The notes below the pieces were generated by a model. It was not told where the DNA came from, ran no database searches, and worked only from the letters and a program-made list of their open reading frames with translations. The position numbers were made by a program, and so were the translations under genes. Shown one piece after another: positions 24,101 to 32,645 of a stretch of 64,000 bases of DNA (the first letter of the stretch is position 1; each line of letters starts with the position of its first letter). The stretch spans positions 6,448,001 through 6,512,000 of the forward strand of contig NZ_CP021978.1 of NCBI RefSeq assembly GCF_004803895.1, read 5' to 3'. Origin of the DNA: Streptomyces hawaiiensis. GTDB taxonomy: Bacteria > Actinomycetota > Actinomycetes > Streptomycetales > Streptomycetaceae.

Positions 24101-24814
24101 ATGCTTGCCGCCGCCGCTGTCTGCCCCTGCCCGCCCCTTCTGGTCCCCGAGGTCGCCGCGGGCGCCGCTCCGGAACTGGACGCCGCGCGGGCCGCCTGCA
24201 CGGACGCGCTGGGCGTGCTCGCCGCCGCAAGGCCCGGCCGGCTCGTGGTCGTCGGCCCGGTGGACGGCGCCGGGCGCGAGACGTACCCGGAGGGAACAGC
24301 GGGGTCCTTCCGGGGCTTCGGCGTCGAGCTCGACGTACGGCTGGGAGCGGCCGAGGGCGCGGACACGGAACAGCGGCTGCCATACGCGCTGGCGGTGGCC
24401 GCCTGGCTCCTGGAGCGGACCGGGTGGTCCGACGCACCGGTCGAGGGACTCGGAGTGGGGGAGTCGTACCCGCCCGAGCTGTGCGCGCGGACGGGGAGGG
24501 ACACCGCCGCCCGGGACGAGCGCGTGGCCCTGCTGGTGATGGGTGATGCCAGCGGGTGCCGGACGCTCAAGGCCCCCGGCTATCTGGACGAGCGGGCGGC
24601 GCCCTTCGACGCGGAGGTCGCGCGGGCGCTCGGCGCGGCGGACGTGGCCGCACTCACCACGCTGGACACCGGGCTGGCGCACGCACTGAAGGCGTCCGGC
24701 CGGGCCCCCTGGCAGGTCCTGGCGGGCGCGGCCGAGGGTGCGGGTCTCGGCGGATCGCTGCTGTACGAGGACGCGCCGTACGGCGTGGGATACGTCGTCG
24801 CCGCCTGGTCGTAG
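24101..24814 (+). CDS. LigB-like class III extradiol dioxygenase family protein
   Basis: A 237-residue protein starting MLAAAAVCPCPPLLVPEVAAG. The CPxPPLLVPEV opening and the GDASG and LTTLDTGLAHALKASGRAPWQVLAGAA segments match the LigB/MEMO-like fold found beside miaB-miaA in streptomycetes. The usual metal-binding histidines of true extradiol dioxygenases are not evident (PCPP replaces a His-containing segment), so catalysis is doubtful. A TACCCT -10 ends 8 bases before the ATG. It lies between the two tRNA-modification genes, but no functional link can be read from the sequence. Confidence 0.78.
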   Translation: MLAAAAVCPCPPLLVPEVAAGAAPELDAARAACTDALGVLAAARPGRLVVVGPVDGAGRETYPEGTAGSFRGFGVELDVRLGAAEGADTEQRLPYALAVAAWLLERTGWSDAPVEGLGVGESYPPELCARTGRDTAARDERVALLVMGDASGCRTLKAPGYLDERAAPFDAEVARALGAADVAALTTLDTGLAHALKASGRAPWQVLAGAAEGAGLGGSLLYEDAPYGVGYVVAAWS

Positions 24815-24842
24815 ACCCGGGCGGCGGGGCGCGTGACACGGC

Positions 24843-24877
24843 GGACGGCCGGGAGCCCTTGTGCTCCGCGGCCGTCC
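24843..24877. terminator. Bidirectional terminator hairpin
   Basis: GGACGGCC (24843-24850) and GGCCGTCC (24870-24877) form the outer stem, and GGAGC/GCTCC (24852-24856, 24863-24867) the inner stem. It lies between converging genes. Confidence 0.65.
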
Positions 24878-24910
24878 ACCGATGTGCCCTTCAGAGTGCC
24901 GATGTCCGTG

Positions 24911-25258
24911 TCAGGAAGCAGGCGGTGGTGCGTCGTCCGGCGGCGTGGTGCCACCCGGATCCCGCGGCGGTGCCGTGCGGCCCGCCTCCGGCGGCATGGT
25001 CCCCGTGCCCGGCGGCGGTGGCGTGCCACCCCCGTCCGGTCCGCTCTCGCCCTGGTGCGCGAGTCGTCCCATGGCCCCTTTGGCCCGCCCCGTGCCCGAC
25101 TGGATCCTGTCGCTGCACTTGCCCTTGGTCCTCTTGTCGACGGCCTGCGCGGCCTTGTCGAGACCGTGGTGGATCTTGCCCTCGTGCCGCTGTGCGAGGT
25201 CCGAGACCTTGCCCTTGGCAGGGCCCAGCTTGGCTTTCACGTTGTCCAGGAGACCCAT
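24911..25258 (-). CDS. MT0933-like antitoxin family protein
   Basis: A 115-residue protein. The first 65 residues, MGLLDNVKAKLGPAKGKVSD..., with alternating Lys-rich helices (HEGKIHHGLDKAAQAVDKRTKGKCSDRI), match the small actinobacterial family annotated as MT0933/Rv0909-type antitoxin. The rest is a Pro/Gly-rich tail. In mycobacteria the partner toxin lies next to it, but no toxin gene is found here: the only close neighbour is a small acidic protein. The antitoxin label is therefore family-based only. Confidence 0.75.
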   Translation of the reverse strand: MGLLDNVKAKLGPAKGKVSDLAQRHEGKIHHGLDKAAQAVDKRTKGKCSDRIQSGTGRAKGAMGRLAHQGESGPDGGGTPPPPGTGTMPPEAGRTAPPRDPGGTTPPDDAPPPAS

Positions 25259-25284
25259 GGCTCACCTTCCCTCGCGCGGGGCGG

Positions 25285-25554
25285 TCACGTACGGGCGCCC
25301 TCGCCGGCCTCGTTGTCGGCCGCCTTCTCGGTGGACTGCTGCTTGGGGATGTCGACGCCCTCGGACTCGGTGGCCTCGGCGGTGGCCTCGCCGGCCGGCT
25401 CCGCCGCTTCCTCGGCTCCGTCGGTGCCCTTCGTCTCCGCGGACTCGGCCGCCTCGGCCTCGGGCCCGGCCTTCGCCGTGTCGGTCTGAGCCTCGGCTGC
25501 AGGCGTCTCCGCCGTGGCCTTCGACCGCCGGAGAATTCGTGCAAAAACGCCCAT
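25285..25554 (-). CDS. Small acidic Ala/Glu-rich hypothetical protein
   Basis: An 89-residue protein, MGVFARILRRSKATAETPAAEA..., with a basic N-terminus and a long Ala/Glu/Thr-rich acidic remainder that is predicted to be disordered. No domain is recognised. The ATG at 25554 is chosen over 25560 because GGAG is correctly spaced before it. It lies 26 bp upstream of the antitoxin-like gene on the same strand, so they form an operon, divergent from miaA. Confidence 0.65.
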   Translation of the reverse strand: MGVFARILRRSKATAETPAAEAQTDTAKAGPEAEAAESAETKGTDGAEEAAEPAGEATAEATESEGVDIPKQQSTEKAADNEAGEGART

Positions 25555-25736
25555 ATCCACTCCATACGTTACTCGTGCGGGCGAAATCCCGCGTTGCCCG
25601 GTGCGTCAATTTGCGCGGCCCGGGCCGCCGCCTCTGTGATCCGGCGGCAGGAACCTCGCAACGGGCAACGACCCCACGACCGTGGCGTCACGTAACTCGT
25701 TCGAGACCAGGGTGGGAGGTTTGCGAGACTGGGGCG

Positions 25737-26675
25737 GTGAGCAGTGCACCCCCCGCCCCCCGCGTCATCGCCGTCGTCGGACCAACTGCGGCCGGAAAGT
25801 CCGATCTGGGCGTTTTTCTGGCCCAACGCCTCGGCGGCGAGGTCGTCAACGCCGACTCCATGCAGCTCTACCGAGGGATGGACATCGGCACCGCCAAGCT
25901 GACGCCCGAAGAGCGTGACGGCGTCCCCCACCACCTGCTGGACATCTGGGACGTGACCGTCACGGCGTCCGTCGCCGAGTACCAGCGCCTGGCCCGGGAG
26001 CGGATCGAGGCCCTGCTCGCCGAGGGCCGCTGGCCGATCCTGGTCGGCGGCTCCGGACTCTATGTGCGCGGCGCCGTCGACCACCTGGAGTTCCCCGGTA
26101 CGGACCCCGAGGTCCGCGCCCGCCTGGAGGAGGAACTCACCTTGCGCGGCTCCGGCGCGCTGCACGCCCGCCTGGCCGCAGCCGACCCCGAGGCCGCTCG
26201 CGCGATCCTGCCGAGCAACGGCCGCCGGGTCGTTCGCGCCCTGGAGGTGATCGAGATCACCGGCAGGCCCTTCACGGCCAACCTCCCCGGCCACGACTCG
26301 GTCTACGACACCCTCCAGATCGGCGTCGACGTGGCCCGCCCCGAGCTCGACGAGCGCATCGCGCGCCGGGTCGACCGGATGTGGGACGCCGGCCTGGTGG
26401 ACGAGGTGCGTGCACTCCAGGCGCAGGGGTTGCGTGAAGGGCGTACGGCCTCGCGCGCGCTCGGCTACCAGCAGGTGCTCGCGGCGCTCGCCGGGGAGTG
26501 CACCCTCGAGGAAGCGCGGACCGAGACCGTCCGTGCCACCAAGCGCTTCGCGCGCCGCCAGGATTCATGGTTCAGGCGCGACCCGCGGGTGCACTGGTTG
26601 AGTGGGGCGGCGGCCGATCTCACGGAACTTCCGCAGGTCGCGCTGTCCTTGGTCGAACGACCGGTCACAGCCTGA
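25737..26675 (+). CDS. miaA: tRNA dimethylallyltransferase MiaA
   Basis: A 312-residue enzyme of normal length. The P-loop is VVGPTAAGKSDLG (about residues 12-24), followed by NADSMQLYRGMDIGTAKLT, GVPHHLLDIWDV, and the insertion-domain motif TKRFARRQDSWFRRD. It transfers dimethylallyl to A37 of UNN-reading tRNAs, making the substrate for MiaB. The GTG at 25737 starts the protein just before the P-loop; a GAGACT -10-like hexamer lies upstream. Confidence 0.96.
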   Translation: MSSAPPAPRVIAVVGPTAAGKSDLGVFLAQRLGGEVVNADSMQLYRGMDIGTAKLTPEERDGVPHHLLDIWDVTVTASVAEYQRLARERIEALLAEGRWPILVGGSGLYVRGAVDHLEFPGTDPEVRARLEEELTLRGSGALHARLAAADPEAARAILPSNGRRVVRALEVIEITGRPFTANLPGHDSVYDTLQIGVDVARPELDERIARRVDRMWDAGLVDEVRALQAQGLREGRTASRALGYQQVLAALAGECTLEEARTETVRATKRFARRQDSWFRRDPRVHWLSGAAADLTELPQVALSLVERPVTA

Positions 26676-26777
26676 TCACGTCATGGCATCGGGACGCCCA
26701 GGCCGTCATCCGGTTCTTCTGCGGCGTGCCATCATCGAGCTTCGATCGACCGAGTTGAGTCCTAGTTGGGAGGGCGC

Positions 26778-27296
26778 GTGGCGATGGAGGCCGGCCCTCG
26801 CGACACCGCACGAAGCACCGATCACATCACCGCCGAGCGGGATGAGGCGGGGCGCGGGGACGCGCCGGAGCAGGAGACGGACCACCTCAGCTCCGACGGG
26901 CCCGACGAGACGCAGGGTGTGACGGACGACGGTCCCGAGCCCGGCGAGATGTTCGCCGACGAGGTCGAGGTCGAGCTGCGCCCGCAGCGCCGGCTCCGCA
27001 TCTGGCAGCTGGCCCCCATCGTGAGCCTCGCGGCACTGGGCTCCCTGATGTTCGCGTTCCCGCTCGCCTTCGACTTCGGCGACAGCGGGGCCGTCATCGC
27101 CATGCTGGGCCTGCTGATCTGCTCGTGCGCGGCCGGCTGGGGCATGATGGCCGCCCGCCGGGTCGGTTACACCTGGCCGGGCCTGCCGGTCCGCGGCTCC
27201 GGCCGCAGACCCGACTGGCGGGTCGCCCTCGGGTACGCCCTGGTCGTGGCCCTCGTGGTGGTCCTCGCCGTGTGGCGCGTGGCGCGGCTGCGCTGA
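26778..27296 (+). CDS. Hypothetical membrane protein
   Basis: A 172-residue protein with an acidic, disordered N-terminal 70 residues and three hydrophobic helices in the C-terminal 95 residues (IWQLAPIVSLAALGSLMFAFPLAF; VIAMLGLLICSCAAGWGMM; VALGYALVVALVVVLAVW). No family is recognised beyond a conserved Streptomyces position between miaA and dapF. The GTG at 26778 has GGAGGG 3 bases upstream; ATG 26784 is an equally possible start. Confidence 0.75.
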   Translation: MAMEAGPRDTARSTDHITAERDEAGRGDAPEQETDHLSSDGPDETQGVTDDGPEPGEMFADEVEVELRPQRRLRIWQLAPIVSLAALGSLMFAFPLAFDFGDSGAVIAMLGLLICSCAAGWGMMAARRVGYTWPGLPVRGSGRRPDWRVALGYALVVALVVVLAVWRVARLR

Positions 27297-27362
27297 CCGC
27301 GGTAGGGGCGCGCGGGCACGGTCGAAGGGGCGCGCGGGCACCGTCGCAGGCACGCGGAGGCG

Positions 27363-27385
27363 CTGTCGCAGGCACCCCTTACGAT
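27363..27385 (+). promoter_or_regulatory. Promoter of dapF, weakly RecA-NDp-like
   Basis: TACGAT (27380-27385) ends 6 bases before the dapF ATG, implying a leaderless mRNA. CTGTCGCAG lies exactly 8 bases upstream of it; its TGTCG core fits TTGTCRGTG, but the last three bases mostly do not. Confidence 0.4.
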
Positions 27386-27391
27386 CGAGGC

Positions 27392-28264
27392 ATGAGCACG
27401 CGGATCGCCTTCCTCAAGGGTCACGGCACCGAGAACGACTTCGTGATCGTCCCGGACCCCGAGAACGTCATGGACCTGCCCCCGGCCGCCGTCGCCACCC
27501 TGTGCGACCGGCGTGCGGGCATCGGCGGTGACGGGCTGCTGCACGTCGTGCGCTCCGCCGCGCACCCGGAGGCGAAGGGCATGGCGGCCGATGCGGAGTG
27601 GTTCATGGACTACCGCAACGGCGACGGCTCGATCGCGGAGATGTGCGGCAACGGCGTGCGGGTGTTCGCGCGCTACCTCCAGCGCGCCGGTCACGTGACC
27701 GAGGGAGACCTCGCGATCGCCACGCGCGGGGGTGTGAAGACCGTGCACATCGCCAAGGACGGTGACGTGACCGTGGGCATGGGCAAGGCGGTGCTCCCCG
27801 ACGGTGACGTCACGGTGAGCGTCGGCGAGCGCAGCTGGCCCGCGCGGAACGTCAATATGGGCAACCCGCACGCGGTCGCCTTCGTGGACGACCTGGCGCA
27901 CGCGGGTGACCTGTACTCCCCGCCGCCCTTCAGCCCGACCGCCGCCTACCCGGACGGTGTGAACGTCGAGTTCGTGGTCGACCGCGCGCCCGGGCACGTC
28001 GCCATGCGCGTGCACGAGCGCGGCGCCGGTGAGACCCGCTCGTGCGGCACGGGCGCGTGCGCGGTCGCCGTGGCCGCCGCCCGCCGCGACGGAGCCGACC
28101 CGACGGCCACGGGCACCCCCGCGACGTACACCGTGGACGTCCCCGGCGGCACCCTGGTGATCACCGAGCGGCCCGACGGCGAGATCGAGATGACCGGCCC
28201 GGCCGTGATCGTGGCCGAGGGCGAGATCGACGCGGACTGGCTGCGATCCGCCACGTCCGCGTGA
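27392..28264 (+). CDS. dapF: Diaminopimelate epimerase DapF
   Basis: A 290-residue epimerase that converts LL- to meso-diaminopimelate for lysine synthesis. The two catalytic cysteines are seen in AEMCGNGVRVFARYL (about residue 90) and ETRSCGTGACAVAVAAAR near residue 220. The N-terminal KGHGTENDFVIVPD motif is typical. Streptomyces peptidoglycan normally contains LL-diaminopimelate, so the enzyme mainly serves lysine synthesis. Short repeats of GGGGCGCGCGGGCAC precede its promoter. Confidence 0.96.
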   Translation: MSTRIAFLKGHGTENDFVIVPDPENVMDLPPAAVATLCDRRAGIGGDGLLHVVRSAAHPEAKGMAADAEWFMDYRNGDGSIAEMCGNGVRVFARYLQRAGHVTEGDLAIATRGGVKTVHIAKDGDVTVGMGKAVLPDGDVTVSVGERSWPARNVNMGNPHAVAFVDDLAHAGDLYSPPPFSPTAAYPDGVNVEFVVDRAPGHVAMRVHERGAGETRSCGTGACAVAVAAARRDGADPTATGTPATYTVDVPGGTLVITERPDGEIEMTGPAVIVAEGEIDADWLRSATSA

Positions 28265-28560
28265 GCCGGAACCGGTCGTCCTGACGCACCCGCGCACCAT
28301 CGGTCACCCGGCCCGAATCCACGTTGCTTACCGGCCACTTGGCGTGAATCCCACCGTACAGGTCGCGACGAGTGGGGGTACAAACCTCACATTCGTCGCT
28401 CGAATGGGTGATCAGTTTCACGCTCGGCGAGAGGCGGTCAGTCGGGCGTGGTGGGCTCGGTAGCATCAAGCACCGGCCCGGACGGGGGATCGAAGCCGCC
28501 CCCTGAGCCGTGTCCGCTCTGGGGCACCCCGTCCGCCGGTTGACGCAGCCGGAGGTGCCC
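28265..28560. promoter_or_regulatory. Intergenic region upstream of the rsh gene
   Basis: About 296 bases without a gene. It holds an inverted repeat CATTCG-TCGCT-CGAATG (28390-28406) and a TAGCAT hexamer (from 28462) that could be the -10 of the RelA/SpoT homologue. No small ORF is convincing. Confidence 0.35.
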
Positions 28561-30735
28561 ATGAGTGCGGAGGCCACGAATTCCGTGACCCCAGGCCCGA
28601 TGCCGGGCGCGGTGTCAGGACCGGTGACGCCGACAGCCCCCCGCAGAAAGGCCCGCCCCCGGATCGACCTGCGCCGCCTCGGCCGCGCGGCCCTCCTCGG
28701 CCCCGCCGCCCGCGGCAGGCTGCCCGACGCCATCAGCCATGTCGTCGAGGCCCACCGCGCCCACCACCCCGACGCGGACCTCGAAACCCTGCGCCACGCC
28801 TACGTCCTGGCCGAGTCATCACACCGCGGCCAGATGCGCAAGAGCGGCGAGCCGTACATCACGCACCCGCTCGCCGTGACCCTGATCCTCGCCGAACTCG
28901 GCGCGGAGACCACGACGTTGACCGCGTCCCTGCTGCACGACACCGTCGAGGACACGGACGTGACGCTCGACCAGGTCCGCGACCAGTTCGGCGAGGAGGT
29001 CCGCTACCTCGTCGACGGCGTCACCAAACTGGAGAAGGTCGACTACGGCGCCGCCGCCGAACCCGAGACCTTCCGCAAGATGCTCGTCGCCACCGGCAAC
29101 GACGTCCGCGTCATGTCGATCAAACTCGCCGACCGGCTGCACAACATGCGCACCCTCGGCGTCATGCGCCCCGAGAAACAGGAGCGCATCGCCAAGGTGA
29201 CACGTGACGTGCTCATCCCGCTCGCCGAACGGCTCGGTGTCCAAGCACTCAAGACCGAACTGGAAGACCTGGTCTTCGCGATCCTGCATCCCGAGGAGTA
29301 CGCGCACACCAGGGAGCTGATCGTCCGCAACGCGGCCCGCGAGGACGACCCGCTCGCCGAGGTAGCCGACGAGGTGCGCGGTGTACTGCGCGAGGCGGAC
29401 ATCCAGGCCGAAGTCCTCATCCGGCCCCGCCACTTCGTCTCGGTGCACCGCGTCTCCCGCAAACGCGGCCGGCTCCGCGGCTCCGACTTCGGCCGCGTCC
29501 TGGTCCTGGTGAGCGAGGACGCCGACTGCTACGGCGTCCTGGGTGAACTGCACACCTGTATGAAGCCGGTGGTCTCGGAGTTCAAGGACTTCATCGCCGT
29601 ACCGAAGTTCAACCTCTACCAGTCGCTGCACACGGCCGTGGCGCGCGAGGACGGCCAGGTCGTCGAGGTCCTCATCCGCACGCACCAGATGCACAAGGTC
29701 GCCGAGGCCGGCGTCGTCGCCCTCGGCAACCCCTACGCACCGGCCCCCGACGACCCGGGCGACGGCGAACGCATCGACCCCACGCGCCCCGGCTGGCTCT
29801 CCCGGCTCCTCGACTGGCAGGAGGCGGCACCCGACCCCGACCACTTCTGGTCGACCCTGCGCGAGGACCTCGCCCAGGACCGCGAGATCACCGTCTTCCG
29901 GCCCGACGGCGGCACACTCGGCCTGCCCGAGGGCGCGACCTGCGTGGACGCCGCGTACGCGCAGTACGGCGAGGACGCGCATGCCTGCATCGGCGCCCGG
30001 GTGAACGGCCGCCTGGCGACGCTGAGCACCGTCCTGAAGGACGGCGACACCGTCCAGCTCCTCATGGGCCAGGACCCGGCGTCGGAGCCTTCCCGGGAGT
30101 GGCTGGAGCACGCCCACACACCCGCGGCCCGGATCGCCATCCAGCGGTGGCTGACCGCCCATCCGGCGCAGGCGGAGTCCCAGCAGAGCGAGGCGCGGAT
30201 CGTCGAGCACCGGACGGCTCTCCGGCCCGCCGACGTAGTCGACCCGGACGCCGCCCCCGAGCAGTGCGCTGACCGTCCCGCCACCGGCCACGTCCTCGCC
30301 GACCTGCCCGGAGCGACCGTCCGGCTCGCCCGCTGCTGCACGCCCGTACCGCCCGACGAGATCACCGGCTTCGCCGTACGGGGGGGTGCGGTCACCGTGC
30401 ACCGCGTGGAGTGCTCCGCTGTGGCGCGTATGAAGGACGGGGGGCGTACGGAGGTCGGCGTGCGCTGGGGAGAGGCCGCCGAGTGCCGGGTCACGCTGGT
30501 CGCCGAATCGTTCGTCCGTCCCCATCTGCTGGCCGACCTCACCGAGGCCATGGCCTCCGAGGGCGCCGAGATCGTCTCGGCGACGGTCGAGCCCCCGGCC
30601 CAGCAGCAGGTGCGGCACACGTACACCGTGCAGCTCCCGGACGCCGGCCACCTGCCCGCCCTGATGCGCGCGATGCGCAATGTGGCCGGGGTGTACGACG
30701 TCAGCCGGGCGCAGCCGCAGCCGCAGGGAGGCTGA
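28561..30735 (+). CDS. rshA: RelA/SpoT homologue (long RSH, RshA-like)
   Basis: A 724-residue bifunctional-type (p)ppGpp enzyme. The hydrolase HD domain is intact (HRGQMRKSGEPYITHPLAV, LLHDTVEDTD, IKLADRLHNMRTL; residues about 95-210). The synthetase domain (about 290-410) keeps FKDFIAVPKFNLYQSLHT and VEVLIRT, but the ATP-binding stretch usually R-x-K-x-x-S-I-Y-x-K reads RPRHFVSVHRVSRK, and the DLxGIR motif reads SDFGRVLVL. TGS (REITVFRPDGG), a Cys-rich motif (RLARCCTPVPPDEITGF) and an ACT domain follow. Streptomyces has a main RelA elsewhere; this is the second homologue. Synthetase activity may be weak. The ATG is set by GGAGG. Confidence 0.9.
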   Translation: MSAEATNSVTPGPMPGAVSGPVTPTAPRRKARPRIDLRRLGRAALLGPAARGRLPDAISHVVEAHRAHHPDADLETLRHAYVLAESSHRGQMRKSGEPYITHPLAVTLILAELGAETTTLTASLLHDTVEDTDVTLDQVRDQFGEEVRYLVDGVTKLEKVDYGAAAEPETFRKMLVATGNDVRVMSIKLADRLHNMRTLGVMRPEKQERIAKVTRDVLIPLAERLGVQALKTELEDLVFAILHPEEYAHTRELIVRNAAREDDPLAEVADEVRGVLREADIQAEVLIRPRHFVSVHRVSRKRGRLRGSDFGRVLVLVSEDADCYGVLGELHTCMKPVVSEFKDFIAVPKFNLYQSLHTAVAREDGQVVEVLIRTHQMHKVAEAGVVALGNPYAPAPDDPGDGERIDPTRPGWLSRLLDWQEAAPDPDHFWSTLREDLAQDREITVFRPDGGTLGLPEGATCVDAAYAQYGEDAHACIGARVNGRLATLSTVLKDGDTVQLLMGQDPASEPSREWLEHAHTPAARIAIQRWLTAHPAQAESQQSEARIVEHRTALRPADVVDPDAAPEQCADRPATGHVLADLPGATVRLARCCTPVPPDEITGFAVRGGAVTVHRVECSAVARMKDGGRTEVGVRWGEAAECRVTLVAESFVRPHLLADLTEAMASEGAEIVSATVEPPAQQQVRHTYTVQLPDAGHLPALMRAMRNVAGVYDVSRAQPQPQGG

Positions 30736-30967
30736 GCCGGTCCGGGGCGCGGGGTCCGGGACCCGGGGCTCTCCGGGCAGGACGCGGCTGCGTCGGTTCG
30801 GCCCCGGGTCGGCCAGGAGGGCGGGAAGCGGCTGAGCCGACCGGGCGGCCTCCGGGCTGCCTCCCGGGCAGCCGGGGCGGCACCCGGCGCAGGCCCCGGT
30901 CCCCGGTTCGGGTGGGACGGAAGCGCGCCGTCCCCGCCGTACACGCGCGCGATGATAGCCGTGGGGC

Positions 30968-32518
30968 ATGCTCCTGACCCCCCACAGCCAGGCCACCACC
31001 CCCATCCGCCGTCGCCGCACCGCCGCCGCCCTGCTCACCTCGGCGATCTCCGTCTGCCTCGTCGCCGCCGGCGCCCCCGTCGTCCCGCTCGGCGTCGGCG
31101 ACCGCCTCTTCCCGCACCTCGGCAACCCCGGCTACGACGTGGCGTCGTACGACCTCTCCTTCACCTATCCGGGCAACAACAGCGAGCCGCTGCGGGCCGT
31201 CACCACCATCGACGCCTGGACGACCGCCGACCTGGACCGCGTCAACCTGGACTTCGCCCACGGCACGGTCGAGTCGGTCGAGATCGACGGCGACCCCGCG
31301 CAGTACCGCACCGCCGGCGAGGACCTGGTGATCACGCCCGAGGACTCGGTGTCGGACGGCAACTGGATGCGCATCACCGTGCGGCACACCAGCGATCCCG
31401 TTCCCCCCAAGGGCCGTGAGGGCGGCTGGGTGCGCACCGCGGACGGCCTCGCCATGGCCAACCAGGCCGACGCCGCGCACCTGGTGTTTCCGTGCAACGA
31501 CCACCCCTCCGACAAGGCCATGTTCACCATCCGCGTCACCGCGCCCGACGGTCACACGGCCGTCGCCAACGGCCTGCCCGCCGGAGTGGAGAAGTCCGGC
31601 GGTTCGACGACCCGGACCTACCGCACCCGGCACCCCATGGCCACCGAGCTGACCCAGGTCTCCATCGGCCGCTCCACGGTGCTGCACCGCACCGGCCCGC
31701 ACGGGCTGCCCGTACGGGACGTCGTCCCGACCGAGCACCGCAAGGCGCTCGAACCCTGGCTGGAGAAGACCCCCGGCCAGATCGCCTGGATGGAGAGCAA
31801 GGTCGGCCGCTACCCCTTCGAGACGTACGGCCTGCTCGTGGCCAACGCCTCCACCGGCTTCGAACTGGAGACCCAGACACTCTCCCTCTTCGAACGGGAA
31901 CTCTTCACCGAGCCCGTCCACCCCACGTGGTACGTGGAGTCGATCATGGTCCACGAGCTGGCCCACCAGTGGTTCGGCAACAGCGTCGGCCCCCGCACCT
32001 GGTCCGACCTGTGGCTCAACGAGGGGCACGCCACCTGGTACGAGGCGCTGTATGCCGAGGAGGAGGCCGGCAAACCGATCCGGGACCGGATGAAGGCCGC
32101 CTACGGCGCATCCGACCGCTGGCGCGCCGCCGGCGGACCGCCCGCCGCGCCCAAGGCACCCGACCCCGGCCGCAAGACCGGCATCTTCCGCCCCAACGTC
32201 TACGACGGGTCCGCGCTCGTCCTGTACGCCCTGCGCCAGGAGATCGGCCGCCCGGCCTTCGAACGCCTGGAACGCGCCTGGGTCGGCCGCCACCAGGACG
32301 ACACGGCCACGACGGAGGACTTCGTCCGGCTCGCCGCCGAGATCTCCGGGCGCGACCTGGACGGCTTCTTCCAGGGCTGGCTGTACGGCGAGAAGACCCC
32401 GCCGATGCCCGGGCACCCGGACTGGAAGCCGGAGGCGCCCACGAAGCCTGCGGCCCCGGCGCCGAAGCCGCAGGCCCCGGCGAAGCAGACCCGGTCGGCG
32501 CAGGCGCCCGCCCGGTAA
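30968..32518 (+). CDS. Secreted M1-family metallopeptidase
   Basis: A 516-residue zinc aminopeptidase-like protein. An Arg-rich start and hydrophobic segment (RRRRTAAALLTSAISVCLVAAGAP) act as the export signal. The zinc motif HELAHQWFGN and the second Glu in LWLNEGHATWYEAL (about residues 325-360) are intact. The upstream GxMEN-like exopeptidase motif reads ASTGFELETQ, so the substrate-anchoring residues differ from classical PepN. The C-terminus is a Pro/Lys/Ala tail, possibly for the cell wall. It is monocistronic after the rsh gene. Confidence 0.9.
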   Translation: MLLTPHSQATTPIRRRRTAAALLTSAISVCLVAAGAPVVPLGVGDRLFPHLGNPGYDVASYDLSFTYPGNNSEPLRAVTTIDAWTTADLDRVNLDFAHGTVESVEIDGDPAQYRTAGEDLVITPEDSVSDGNWMRITVRHTSDPVPPKGREGGWVRTADGLAMANQADAAHLVFPCNDHPSDKAMFTIRVTAPDGHTAVANGLPAGVEKSGGSTTRTYRTRHPMATELTQVSIGRSTVLHRTGPHGLPVRDVVPTEHRKALEPWLEKTPGQIAWMESKVGRYPFETYGLLVANASTGFELETQTLSLFERELFTEPVHPTWYVESIMVHELAHQWFGNSVGPRTWSDLWLNEGHATWYEALYAEEEAGKPIRDRMKAAYGASDRWRAAGGPPAAPKAPDPGRKTGIFRPNVYDGSALVLYALRQEIGRPAFERLERAWVGRHQDDTATTEDFVRLAAEISGRDLDGFFQGWLYGEKTPPMPGHPDWKPEAPTKPAAPAPKPQAPAKQTRSAQAPAR

Positions 32519-32645
32519 ACACGGTGACGAGACGCCCCGTGCCGTGCGAACATCTTCAGGTCGGCGCGGTACGGAGTGCCGGGAATCTCCCGGACCGCCC
32601 ATGCGTTGCAGACAATGAACGGCTTCCCATCTACGTAAGGATCCA

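Noticed and set aside
28819..31125. A 768-codon frame antisense to the rsh gene
   Set aside because: No recognisable domain and composition typical of antisense GC-rich DNA.
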